NCBI GenBank assembly: GCA_024760505.1
Contig: CP058931.1
Location: forward strand, 2,056,001-2,120,000
From: Nitrospira sp.
GTDB lineage: Bacteria; Nitrospirota; Nitrospiria; Nitrospirales; UBA8639
Length of the DNA stretch: 64,000 bases
Direction of reading: 5' to 3'
Each line of letters opens with the position of its first letter. The stretch's first letter is position 1. The translations under genes and the position numbers were made by a program. Below, one piece after another: positions 9,760 to 17,093 of the stretch. The notes below the pieces were generated by a model. The model made no database searches and was not told the origin of the DNA. It worked only from the letters and a program-made list of their open reading frames with translations.

Positions 9760-10518
9760 TCATGGGGCTATGAGTTTAATTAAACCTGACATTACTTCCT
9801 CGGTGATTTTGATAGTTGCATAAGTTTGGGGCGCTTTTTCCATATTAGACCGCGCCCTTCTCAATATATTTTTAAATCGGTCGCGGATTTTAATATTATC
9901 TTTCTCGTTTAATTCGCCAGGAAAATTTCCATTTATAATTATCTCTCCACATACGTTTACCACTGCATCTTTAAAAGCTGAAGCTCCAATTATGGGATAA
10001 TTACTGATTGCCCTTTTTACTATTTCCATGTGATGGAGAATCACCTGTCGAACTGGTTGGGATAGTTTGGATTCTTCTAATATTTTTTCTAGATCTGAGA
10101 TTTCATTTATAAGATTATTTAACTCATCCCCTGAAATCTCCTCTTCTCTAATTTCACTTTTCTCTAAATCACGAGAAATCCAACCTAAAATTACAAACGT
10201 ATGGTCATTGATTTGGTCTCTAAATGATTGCCATTGGGCATCTAAATGCTTTACGGAGGCCAATAATGCTTGGACTACTCCCAAGCCTGATTGTGTTAGT
10301 TTTGGGTCCAAGGATTCATCCTGGTGGACATACCCTTGCATCAATTTAAATTCGGCATTTAACAATGATAGGTAATTCCAAGTTTCCATATATGTTTCTA
10401 GAGTATCTTCAGATTTTGGAATTTTGAAAGTGTTGGCCCAAGCAGCGCCAACTGTTATATGTGGTTTTTGTGCCTGGGCTAACTTTAAAATATCGGATAT
10501 CCGAGAGGCTGGGTTCAT
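9760..10518 (-). CDS. Hypothetical protein, helical, accessory island
   Basis: 252 aa, no recognised domain and no membrane segment. The sequence is mostly helical and charged, with an acidic coiled-coil-like centre (EEISGDELNNLINEISDLEK). A GGAG Shine-Dalgarno precedes the ATG. The pattern of an N-terminal residue-contact segment (VGAAWANTF), then LNAEFKLMQ and a tail near YPIIGASAFKDAV, recalls unannotated proteins often found in bacterial accessory islands, but I cannot name a family. Low GC like its neighbours. Just upstream lies a broken copy of a tiny ORF that is intact at 11669-11776, so this gene sits behind a duplicated leader. Confidence 0.75.
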   Translation of the reverse strand: MNPASRISDILKLAQAQKPHITVGAAWANTFKIPKSEDTLETYMETWNYLSLLNAEFKLMQGYVHQDESLDPKLTQSGLGVVQALLASVKHLDAQWQSFRDQINDHTFVILGWISRDLEKSEIREEEISGDELNNLINEISDLEKILEESKLSQPVRQVILHHMEIVKRAISNYPIIGASAFKDAVVNVCGEIIINGNFPGELNEKDNIKIRDRFKNILRRARSNMEKAPQTYATIKITEEVMSGLIKLIAP

Positions 10519-10564
10519 AATTACTCCTTCAACGGAAACTTTTTCCCTTTAGCAACAACCTTTT

Positions 10565-10645
10565 CTATTTCAAATCTAAAATTTTTCCTTCGATTAGCTC
10601 TATCAAGAGATCCTTCACGGATTTGTGTTCGGCAGCAGAGGGCAT
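10565..10645 (-). pseudogene. Truncated copy of the tiny ORF at 11669-11776
   Basis: Reads MPSAAEHKSVKDLLIELIEG then KILDLK and a TAG stop. It matches the 35-codon ORF at 11669-11776; 50 bases (10584-10633 and 11715-11764) are identical. In this copy the codon at the ninth position after EGK is TAG where the other has AAG (Lys), yet the similarity resumes in the same frame beyond the stop (KRLLLKGK against KKGLLPKGK). That in-frame drift is what a duplicated and then broken small gene would show. It sits about 50 bases upstream of the 252-aa gene. Confidence 0.6.
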
Positions 10646-10743
10646 GGGCCTTAGAGGAGTTTGGCAAGCTGGATGGAAGAACCAAAACGAAAAAGGCATT
10701 GGTAAATCAGGAACTCATTGTATAACAAACACCAATGATGTAA

Positions 10744-11436
10744 TTAATTTTTCCGGAGTGCCCCTAACGAGTCTCGATCTTTCCATTTCTCTGGCCTTCT
10801 GTGCTCTCCCTTTTCTATATAGTGCTCGTAATCCCTTATCCATTCCTCGCGGTCTGGTGTGAGCACACCCCATTTAGTAAGAAATTCTCGAACCCTATCG
10901 GGAGTTGGAAGATCTTCTATTGAACTAAGGTCTTTCCTCTCAGTCAACATTTCTGTGTCAAATCCAACCGGGGCATGATAAATCCCAAGTATCACATGAA
11001 CATAATCGAATTTAGTTAATTGATGCCAATCTTGGAGGGCCTCTGCATAACGATCCTTGGGGATTCCGATTTCCTCAAGAACAACTAATAGATCTTTTTT
11101 TAATTTTTCTTCCTCATCATCACCATATCCACCCATGCGGCCACTTCTTTTAACCAATGACAAAGTTGCCTTGGCGACAATTATAGCTAGAGATTGAAGT
11201 TCGCTAAGAGTATTCTCCGTCTGTTTTATCAAATCACGTGTTTTGCCAGAAAATCCTGCGTAACTGAATTCAGTAAATTTATCCAAGTTGCCAAAAAACA
11301 TTAAAATGATACCTACAACTCCAAAAACTCCGGCTAGCCCCGCTGATTGCCACAAAAATCCACTTACGAGTGTGGCCCCCAAAAATAGAAACCCGGATAT
11401 AAGGTATAACCATTTCATTTTGTTTTGATTTCTCAT
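10744..11436 (-). CDS. Hypothetical protein with N-terminal membrane hairpin
   Basis: 230 aa, unrecognised. Two hydrophobic segments near the N-terminus (about residues 9-28 and 31-49) are followed by a soluble, charged domain of about 170 residues. That domain contains an acidic stretch GDDEEEKLKKDLL and a possible conserved core EALQDWHQLTKFDYVHVILG. The start overlaps the stop of the upstream 72-aa gene by four bases, so the two are likely coupled. GC content is low. Membrane anchoring with a cytoplasmic domain resembles many effectors and regulators of accessory islands, but no function can be assigned. Confidence 0.75.
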   Translation of the reverse strand: MRNQNKMKWLYLISGFLFLGATLVSGFLWQSAGLAGVFGVVGIILMFFGNLDKFTEFSYAGFSGKTRDLIKQTENTLSELQSLAIIVAKATLSLVKRSGRMGGYGDDEEEKLKKDLLVVLEEIGIPKDRYAEALQDWHQLTKFDYVHVILGIYHAPVGFDTEMLTERKDLSSIEDLPTPDRVREFLTKWGVLTPDREEWIRDYEHYIEKGEHRRPEKWKDRDSLGALRKN

Positions 11437-11648
11437 TTTTTCTGCATCTCAAACTCCCAAGTAGGACCTTTGTAAGGACTATTCTCTCCTGCTTTTTCAA
11501 ATATGGATTCAGGAATAACTCTTATAAATTTCCATTTACCTTCCCCAGGATATTTTCGATTAAAATTCTCCTCTGCAAATTCAATTTCCTTTTGAGAGGG
11601 TTCGATTGATGCCAGCATTAACTTTTTAGCGCCAATTTTATAGGACAT
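11433..11648 (-). CDS. Small hypothetical protein
   Basis: About 71 aa, not recognised. The start is set at the ATG giving MSYKIGAKKLMLASIEPSQ because GAGGAG lies six bases upstream; a longer frame beginning at 11672 would overlap the tiny ORF upstream. The protein is short, soluble and mixed in charge (EENFNRKYPGEGKWKFIRV). Its stop overlaps the following 230-aa gene by four bases, which suggests coupled translation and a shared job. Nothing in the sequence indicates a known toxin or antitoxin fold. Confidence 0.65.
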   Translation of the reverse strand: MSYKIGAKKLMLASIEPSQKEIEFAEENFNRKYPGEGKWKFIRVIPESIFEKAGENSPYKGPTWEFEMQKK

Positions 11649-11668
11649 TCTGTCTCCTCGGGATAAGG

Positions 11669-11776
11669 TCATTTCCCCTTCGGCAACAAGCCTTTCTTTT
11701 CTAATTCCTGAATCTTTCCTTCGATTAGCTCTATCAAGAGATCCTTCACGGATTTGTGTTCGGCGGCCGCGGCCAT
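11669..11776 (-). CDS. Tiny ORF, 35 aa, duplicated in the island
   Basis: A short reading frame MAAAAEHKSVKDLLIELIEG followed by KIQELEKKGLLPKGK. It begins two bases after the stop of the RHH gene at 11779-11949, and its end lies 20 bases before the next start, so it fits tightly in the operon. A second copy lies at 10565-10645; differences between the two are concentrated as amino-acid replacements in the same frame, which supports coding. The product would be a single amphipathic, strongly charged helix. A role as an RHH partner or leader peptide is only a guess. Confidence 0.6.
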   Translation of the reverse strand: MAAAAEHKSVKDLLIELIEGKIQELEKKGLLPKGK

Positions 11777-11778
11777 AA

Positions 11779-11949
11779 TTATTTGCCCTTTTTCTTGTGC
11801 TTTTTCAGCAAATCCTTAATAGCTTCCTCTACCAGATCGTTCATGTTGCGATCCTGATCTACCCCTAAATATTTCAATTCCTTCATAAGCGCCTGGTCCA
11901 GGCGTAACCCAAATGCCTTTCGATCTGTCCCTTGGGTTTCATTCTTCAT
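11779..11949 (-). CDS. Ribbon-helix-helix (CopG/Arc-like) regulator, 56 aa
   Basis: Short gene starting MKNETQGTDRKAFGLRLDQA and ending in a lysine-rich tail (KKHKKKGK). The pattern of a short strand (KAFGLRLD), helix A (QALMKELKYLGV), a turn and helix B (MNDLVEEAIKDLLKK) is that of ribbon-helix-helix DNA-binding proteins such as antitoxins and plasmid ParG/CopG types. It is the first gene of the minus-strand series down to 9303. A perfect 10-bp palindrome (TAAGCGCTTA, 11949-11958) touches its start codon and could be its own operator. Divergent to another RHH gene at 12063. Confidence 0.75.
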   Translation of the reverse strand: MKNETQGTDRKAFGLRLDQALMKELKYLGVDQDRNMNDLVEEAIKDLLKKHKKKGK

Positions 11950-11958
11950 AAGCGCTTA
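11949..11958. promoter_or_regulatory. Palindrome, candidate RHH operator
   Basis: TAAGCGCTTA, a perfect 10-bp palindrome overlapping the start of the minus-strand RHH gene in the AT-rich 113-base gap between the two divergent RHH genes. On the minus strand a weak promoter (TTGACT at 11986-11981, 17 bases, TAGCCT at 11963-11958) would place it just at the -10 end. Small RHH proteins often repress their own operons by binding such sites; this is inference. Confidence 0.35.
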
Positions 11959-12062
11959 GGCTACCAAGGGAACGCATATCAGTCAATATAACTTCATAAA
12001 TATTTATATATTTTAATATCTACATATCATGCGTCGTTGATAAACAGAAAGAGGGTGAGCGT

Positions 12063-12254
12063 ATGGCGACCATGACAAAAGTTTTAATCCATTTACCGGT
12101 ATCCTTGAAAAAGAAGTTGGACGCCATGAAAGCCCAAGGCTACTCGGTTTCGGGGTTTGTCCGGGCATTGCTGGAACGAGAATTCAATCAACCCAAAAAA
12201 AAGGAACGTAGGTCATGGGCAAGAAGCAGTCTGGACCAGATCGTGCGGGAGTAA
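12063..12254 (+). CDS. Ribbon-helix-helix domain protein, 63 aa
   Basis: Starts MATMTKVLIHLPVSLKKKLD. The strand TKVLIHLP, helix SLKKKLDAMKAQG and helix VSGFVRALLEREF form a clear RHH pattern; the tail is rich in Lys and Arg (KKKERRSWARSS). A Shine-Dalgarno-like GAGGGTGAG precedes the ATG. It is divergent to the RHH gene ending at 11949 and heads a plus-strand series of very short ORFs. Likely a DNA-binding regulator or antitoxin; no toxin gene of a known family lies next to it. Confidence 0.75.
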   Translation: MATMTKVLIHLPVSLKKKLDAMKAQGYSVSGFVRALLEREFNQPKKKERRSWARSSLDQIVRE

Positions 12255-12286
12255 TCACACTATTGGCATTCACAAGGAGAGGCCTC

Positions 12287-12388
12287 ATGGACGATCCAAA
12301 TTTACCGGAAAAGACGGGGATTCTATTGTGCCTACTTATCAGTCTTTATTTTGGCGTTCAGATGGTGAAGTCCCTTTTGGTTTTTTAA
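12287..12388 (+). CDS. Small single-helix membrane peptide, 33 aa
   Basis: Begins ATG GAC GAT with AAGGAG about nine bases upstream. The peptide reads MDDPNLPEKTGILLCLLISL then YFGVQMVKSLLVF: a short acidic start and one hydrophobic helix. It lies 32 bases after the RHH gene in the same direction. Such small hydrophobic peptides occur as type I toxins or membrane regulators, but size and hydrophobicity alone are weak evidence. A third, ten-codon frame at 12421-12453 also has a strong AAAGGAG and may be vestigial. Confidence 0.5.
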   Translation: MDDPNLPEKTGILLCLLISLYFGVQMVKSLLVF

Positions 12389-12509
12389 TCAACATTTCAC
12401 ACCACAAAGGAGACCTTCCCATGAAACGAGTCATTGTAGGCGGCGGGATTTGACCTAGAAGAAGCCTCACCAAATTTCGTTTATTCGTAACACAGAAAGG
12501 AATCTACCC

Positions 12510-12773
12510 ATGCCAGGTACAGTCACAGCCATCATGCAGCAACCAGAAGCCGATGAGGAGTCAGTAGGAAAACAGCATGAAGACGTTATCCGACGTCTTG
12601 CAAAGCGAATGGGGTTTGCGGTGCTCAAGTCTCGTGAAGCGATTCACATCAATAACGAAGGCCTCTTTCGGTTGTTTGACCAACGCTACAACCGGGTAGT
12701 CCTGGGGATTGATTTTGAGGCCACGATGGAGGAAATCGAGGAGTACCTTGGCAATCTTGATAGTGATTGCTAG
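12510..12773 (+). CDS. Hypothetical protein, 87 aa
   Basis: Soluble, acidic 87-aa protein with AGAAAGGA upstream of the ATG. The first part (residues 17-40, EESVGKQHEDVIRRLAKRMG) looks like a helix followed by a small alpha/beta core (GFAVLKSREAIHINNEGLF, VVLGIDFEATMEEIEEYLG). No family recognised. It closes the plus-strand run of small genes begun by the RHH gene at 12063. The following 170 bases to the ankyrin gene hold nothing I can identify. Confidence 0.65.
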   Translation: MPGTVTAIMQQPEADEESVGKQHEDVIRRLAKRMGFAVLKSREAIHINNEGLFRLFDQRYNRVVLGIDFEATMEEIEEYLGNLDSDC

Positions 12774-12942
12774 GTGATTACTGGAAGAATGCGGGGCGTT
12801 GAAAGAAGGTTTAAGTATTTGATTTTATTTGATTATATGTCGTGTAGGTATAATCAAATGACAGTGGTTTCATCTGATGTTACCGGGAAGATGCGGAGAC
12901 GAATAGGAAAGGGGCCGGAGTCAGGGGGCTTACGGCGAAGAC

Positions 12943-13728
12943 TTAGGAAGCCAGAGGGTTAGGACAGTGCTGTAAGACTTCCTGTAGAGCCGCATACAGT
13001 TGGCCGAATGTGGCAGACGTGGAGCTTTGGAGTGGTTGTGAGGGAAGAGAACAGGTGGCTCCACGTGACAGCAGATAGTGGGTCAGATTCCGTTGGCCGG
13101 AGAGAGCGGCGGAATGGAGGGGCGTGAGGCCAATGGCATTGGTGGCATCGATCGGCGCGCCGGAATCCAGAAGTAGGCGAGTCATGTCGGCATCTCCGGT
13201 TTGTGCGGCGATGTGCAGCGCAGTCCAGCCTTCCTTAAATGAGGATTGGACCGTTGCGCCGTGAGCTAACAGAAAAAACGCCATCCGGTGGTGATGCTCT
13301 TGCACGGCAATGTGGAGTGGCGTGATGTTTCCTTTAAAGCCATCCACGGGCGCACCGTGTTGAAGGAGGAGGTCGGCGATATCCACATGTCCCCCCTTCG
13401 CGGCAAAATGGAGAGGCGTCCATTCCGACTGATAAATCGCCTCAGGGTCCGCTCCTTTTTGTAACAGAAGACGAGTAATCGTAAATTGCCCGGATCTTGC
13501 GGCAAAATGGAGAGGCGTCGCTCCTTGTGGGGTTCGCTGATTGACATCGGATCCTTGAATGACCAGCTTCTGAGCCAGGGGTAAATTTCGATTTTGGATG
13601 GCTTGAATAAGATCGGGTTCTTGGGAGAAGGAGAAGGTGTTCCACTCTGAGGCCAATGCATAGGACAGAAGAATGCCAATACATACCACCACATATTTAA
13701 CCATGGTGAATTCACGTGATTGCGGCAT
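12943..13728 (-). CDS. Exported ankyrin-repeat protein
   Basis: About 261 aa from ATG 13728; a later ATG at 13704 would also leave a signal peptide (MVKYVVVCIGILLSYALAS), so the start is open. After the signal sequence come about six ankyrin repeats of the TPLHFAA...LLLQKGA type, e.g. GATPLHFAARSGQFTITRLL, EWTPLHFAAKGGHVDIADLL and GWTALHIAAQTGDADMTRLL. The repeats mediate protein binding and have no catalytic residues. Export suggests a periplasmic binding partner. It is single, on the minus strand, with no obvious operon partner. The C-terminus after the repeats is Ser/Gln-rich and unknown. Confidence 0.85.
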   Translation of the reverse strand: MPQSREFTMVKYVVVCIGILLSYALASEWNTFSFSQEPDLIQAIQNRNLPLAQKLVIQGSDVNQRTPQGATPLHFAARSGQFTITRLLLQKGADPEAIYQSEWTPLHFAAKGGHVDIADLLLQHGAPVDGFKGNITPLHIAVQEHHHRMAFFLLAHGATVQSSFKEGWTALHIAAQTGDADMTRLLLDSGAPIDATNAIGLTPLHSAALSGQRNLTHYLLSRGATCSLPSQPLQSSTSATFGQLYAALQEVLQHCPNPLAS

Positions 13729-14093
13729 GAGAGAACAGTTTCCTTGTTTGAAAGATGAATGCAAACGGCATCAGGAGTGGGCCCAATGAGTATCAAGATG
13801 TAGCGAACGTCAAAGCGGTGGCCTATACCATTCCCCATTTGAAGGGGAAGCGTTCCTCGCCCTCTTTTTGGTGTGCCTGTGGATTGCGTGGGGAATCTAT
13901 GCGGCAAAAATTACAAATGACTTTTGAAAATCCTGGAAGAACCGGATAGGTCAGGCCCGGTATTCACGTATGGGTGGGGGTACGGACAACCCTGTAAGTT
14001 CTTAACGAACGCAACAAGGAGGAATTTACGAATGTGGAGAAGAGAGGAACTAAGGAATCTGGGGATACGGCGGGTGAGACAGGAGCGCTGAGT

Positions 14094-14750
14094 CTATGAG
14101 GCTGCGCTTGTTAAAGCTGGGTTCTTTGTCGGCTGTTCTGTGTCATCTTGGTTGGATTCCCCCTGAAAACGCGCGAGCTGGTCGGCTTGGAGGATCAGTC
14201 CATTCAAAACCTTGTGCCAATGTGTTGCCGTATCTATGGATTTTTCAAAGAGAATGCCCCCTTCCTTGGTTTCCATATTGAGGAAATTGACAACATGGAA
14301 CGGTTCGTCTTCATCATGGATCCACACCATGAGGTCGATTCGCTGGTTGTCCTTTTGGGAAGGGGAATTCTGCCAACTCTTGATCAGTCTTTCCGCGTTT
14401 GGGTGCAGGAGTTCTTGAAATGAGATGAAGGATTTTGGGGCAGTTCGTAACGTTTTGTTAAGGACTTCTCCATTTTTTACTAAGAACGAACCGACCAGGC
14501 TTGAAATAGGAAGCAATCGTGGTGGGACCGTCGGAGTCTGTAAAAGGCAAATTTTGAGATTTTGTTCGTTGACAGCAATGCCTCCATGCCCATCGGTACT
14601 CATGAACATTTGTGATGGAATGAAGCTTGTGCCCTGGACCCGGCTTTCTTCTTTTTTATTTTTTGTTGGTGGCCCCATGCTTACTGTGAGCATAATGGCA
14701 CCGAATGCAAGACATACCAACAACACAACGAACATCATGGTGAAATCCAT
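14094..14750 (-). CDS. Hypothetical membrane-anchored protein
   Basis: About 218 aa from ATG 14750 (AAGGA seven bases upstream), beginning MDFTMMFVVLLVCLAFGAIM: one N-terminal helix, then a soluble domain. The domain contains GGIAVNEQNLKICLLQTP and later VVNFLNMETKEGGILFEKSI, a beta-rich pattern I cannot tie to a named family. The C-terminus is hydrophilic. It is monocistronic as far as can be seen, with a 560-base gap to purH on the other side. Confidence 0.7.
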   Translation of the reverse strand: MDFTMMFVVLLVCLAFGAIMLTVSMGPPTKNKKEESRVQGTSFIPSQMFMSTDGHGGIAVNEQNLKICLLQTPTVPPRLLPISSLVGSFLVKNGEVLNKTLRTAPKSFISFQELLHPNAERLIKSWQNSPSQKDNQRIDLMVWIHDEDEPFHVVNFLNMETKEGGILFEKSIDTATHWHKVLNGLILQADQLARFQGESNQDDTEQPTKNPALTSAAS

Positions 14751-15314
14751 CGATGAATCCTTATGACTATGAGAGTCCTTACAGTGTTGTAAAAAGATCA
14801 AAACGGGATCTGACTTGTGAGTATGGTGAAATTTGGCTTGTCACCTTAAGCCGGATGTGGCTTTTTCCGGCTAGAGTAAGGGAGAACATGCAGCAATCCC
14901 CTGGTATTCATGGCTCTCCTTTTCGCGTAACATGTGATGAGAAAATTTTGTTATCGAAACCAAAAAGGCAGAGGGGATGCCCAAAATGATGGTACGGCCA
15001 TTATTTCGAACCGGCTTTCAATATATTATTTCGGCAGAATCGGAATTTGGCTTTATGGGTGTATGAAGAAATATGTTGTGGATGAAAATCAGCCTCTTCC
15101 TGATGCGAGATTTAAAAAAAATAGGGTTGCTGAAACACCCAAACTTCAAGATTGGCAAAGGAAGTTGTCGTTGGCGTGGAATAAGGGAACGAGCGGGAAT
15201 AGGGTGCTGGTCCTTAGGGCATGATCTTAAGGATTCGTTGAAGTTCCTCAGGTCATTTGCTAAGCTGACTTTCCTTTTTTTACCCATCAACAGAGACGCG
15301 TGGCAGGAGAACAC
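14751..15314. other. Gap with one stem-loop, no convincing gene
   Basis: About 560 bases between the divergent 218-aa gene and purH. Short open frames are present on both strands but have no good ribosome-binding site and no recognisable content. A stem-loop with a perfect 7-bp stem (AGCCGGA / TCCGGCT, 14849-14872) and ten-base loop is present, without a U-run. Confidence 0.5.
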
Positions 15315-16871
15315 ATGGCAAAATTGGGGAAAGCGCTGATCAGCGTATCCGATAAAACCGGTCTAGAGAAAATGGCCAAGGGGTTGGCGGCACTTGATGC
15401 GGATATTTTGTCGACAGGTGGAACCGCCAAGATGCTCCGTGACGCCGGCGTTGCCGTGACCGAGGTGGCAGATTACACCGGGTTTCCGGAAATCTTGAAC
15501 GGTCGGGTGAAAACGTTACATCCGAAGATTCATGGTGGATTATTAGGGCGGCGTTCGGTGGATGCCCATGTGCGGCAAATGCAAGAGCAGGGAATTGAGC
15601 CCATCGATGTCGTGATCGTCAATCTCTACCCGTTTGAAGCGACCATTGCGAAGCCAGGCTGTACGTTTGAAGAAGCCATTGAAAATATTGATATCGGGGG
15701 ACCGTCCATGCTCCGGTCGGCGGCCAAGAACCATGAGGATGTCCTGGTGGTGGTCGATCCTCAGGATTATGAGCGGGTCTTGGAGGCCTTGCAGTCGGGG
15801 ACGGTCTCTTTAGGCTTGCGACGCGAGTTAGCCAAAAAAGTCTTTGACCATACTGCCAGATATGACAGCCTGATCGCCAATTATCTCACCTCTAAGTTAG
15901 CCGATACCTCAGAGCAAAAATTTCCCTCGTTGTTGTGTCTGTCATATGAAAAGGTCGAAGATCTACGCTATGGTGAGAATCCGCATCAGGCCGGGGCGGT
16001 ATACCGTGACCGGCAGACCAAAGAAGCCTCGCTTTGCCAGGCCAAACAACTTCATGGCAAAGCCATGTCCTATAATAATTACTTAGATGCGAATGCGGCG
16101 TTGGAATTGGTGAAGGAGTTTGATGAAACGGCGGTCGTCATCGTCAAACACAATAATCCCTGCGGGGTCGCCATCGGGGATATGCCGGTGGAGGCCTATG
16201 TCCGGGCGCGAGAAACCGATCCGGTTTCGGCCTTTGGCGGGGTCATTGCCTGTAATCGAAACGTCGATCTGGCCATGGCGAAAGAAATCACCTCCACGTT
16301 TGTGGAGGTGTTGATTGCGCCGGCATTTTCGGAAGAGGCCTTGGCTGAACTTCAACGGAAAAAGGATTTGAGGCTGTTAGCGGTGGGTGCGTTGGAAAGT
16401 GCTCAACGGGATGCCTTGGATATGAAAAAAATTGTGGGCGGGATTTTGGTGCAAGACCGGGATTTGGGGTCGTTGCGTGAGATGGGTGAATTATCTATGC
16501 CGAGTGAACGGCAACCGACCGACTATGAGTATCAAGCCTGCGATTTTGCCTGGAAAGTCTGCAAGCACGTCAAGTCCAATGCCATTGTCTTTGCCACCCA
16601 GACCCAAACCGTCGGCATTGGCGCCGGCCAAATGAGCCGGGTGGATTCGGTGAAACTGGCGCAAATGAAAGCGAATCTTCCCATTAAAGGGTGCGTGATG
16701 GCCTCCGATGCCTTTTTCCCGTTTCGTGATGGTATCGATGCCGCCGCAGGCGCAGGGATTACCGCCGTAATTCAGCCAGGAGGATCTATTCGGGATAAGG
16801 AGATCATCCAAGCCGTTGATGAGCATAAGATGGCCATGATTATGACGGGCATGCGCCACTTCCGTCATTAA
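15315..16871 (+). CDS. purH: Bifunctional AICAR formyltransferase / IMP cyclohydrolase
   Basis: Catalyses the last two steps of IMP synthesis. The N-terminal MGS-like cyclohydrolase domain ([19 protein letters not shown], then [15 protein letters not shown] and [19 protein letters not shown]) is followed by the AICAR transformylase domain with [13 protein letters not shown], the active-site [13 protein letters not shown] and [20 protein letters not shown]. 518 aa, normal length. ATG 15315 is chosen over GTG 15300 because AGGAG lies six bases before it. It precedes purD by 222 bases on the same strand, a frequent pairing. The C-terminal [20 protein letters not shown] is intact, so the enzyme is complete. 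Confidence 0.96.
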   Translation: MAKLGKALISVSDKTGLEKMAKGLAALDADILSTGGTAKMLRDAGVAVTEVADYTGFPEILNGRVKTLHPKIHGGLLGRRSVDAHVRQMQEQGIEPIDVVIVNLYPFEATIAKPGCTFEEAIENIDIGGPSMLRSAAKNHEDVLVVVDPQDYERVLEALQSGTVSLGLRRELAKKVFDHTARYDSLIANYLTSKLADTSEQKFPSLLCLSYEKVEDLRYGENPHQAGAVYRDRQTKEASLCQAKQLHGKAMSYNNYLDANAALELVKEFDETAVVIVKHNNPCGVAIGDMPVEAYVRARETDPVSAFGGVIACNRNVDLAMAKEITSTFVEVLIAPAFSEEALAELQRKKDLRLLAVGALESAQRDALDMKKIVGGILVQDRDLGSLREMGELSMPSERQPTDYEYQACDFAWKVCKHVKSNAIVFATQTQTVGIGAGQMSRVDSVKLAQMKANLPIKGCVMASDAFFPFRDGIDAAAGAGITAVIQPGGSIRDKEIIQAVDEHKMAMIMTGMRHFRH

Positions 16872-16902
16872 CAGATCCAACCCCGACATTTTTCACCCCC
16901 TT

Positions 16903-16920
16903 CAAAGGTTCCTTTGTTTT
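16903..16920 (+). terminator. Weak stem-loop with T-run after purH
   Basis: CAAAG-GTTC-CTTTG followed by TTTT, about 30 bases after the purH stop. The stem is short and AT-rich, so it may attenuate rather than end transcription; purD continues on the same strand. Confidence 0.3.
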
Positions 16921-17093
16921 GACTTGGCAGGTGTTTTATTCTGTTGTTTTGTCTCTTTTCGGCTTTCTGGAATCGTGAGGAAATGGTGGTGGAAGAGATT
17001 ATCAGGGCGTAGCCCAGGTGAAAGTAAGCAGCCTGGGGCACCATTCCTGCCCTCCATGGGCTGGAGGGATGACGGGAGGCACAAGTTTTTCCG

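Noticed and set aside
13755..14093. 64-codon frame and a short hydrophobic frame between the ankyrin and anchored-protein genes
   Set aside because: The hydrophobic stretch (LFLVCLWIAWGIYAAKI) has no start codon in its frame; the other has no ribosome site.
15018..15339. Several short frames upstream of purH on both strands
   Set aside because: No ribosome site or family; one overlaps the true purH start in another phase.
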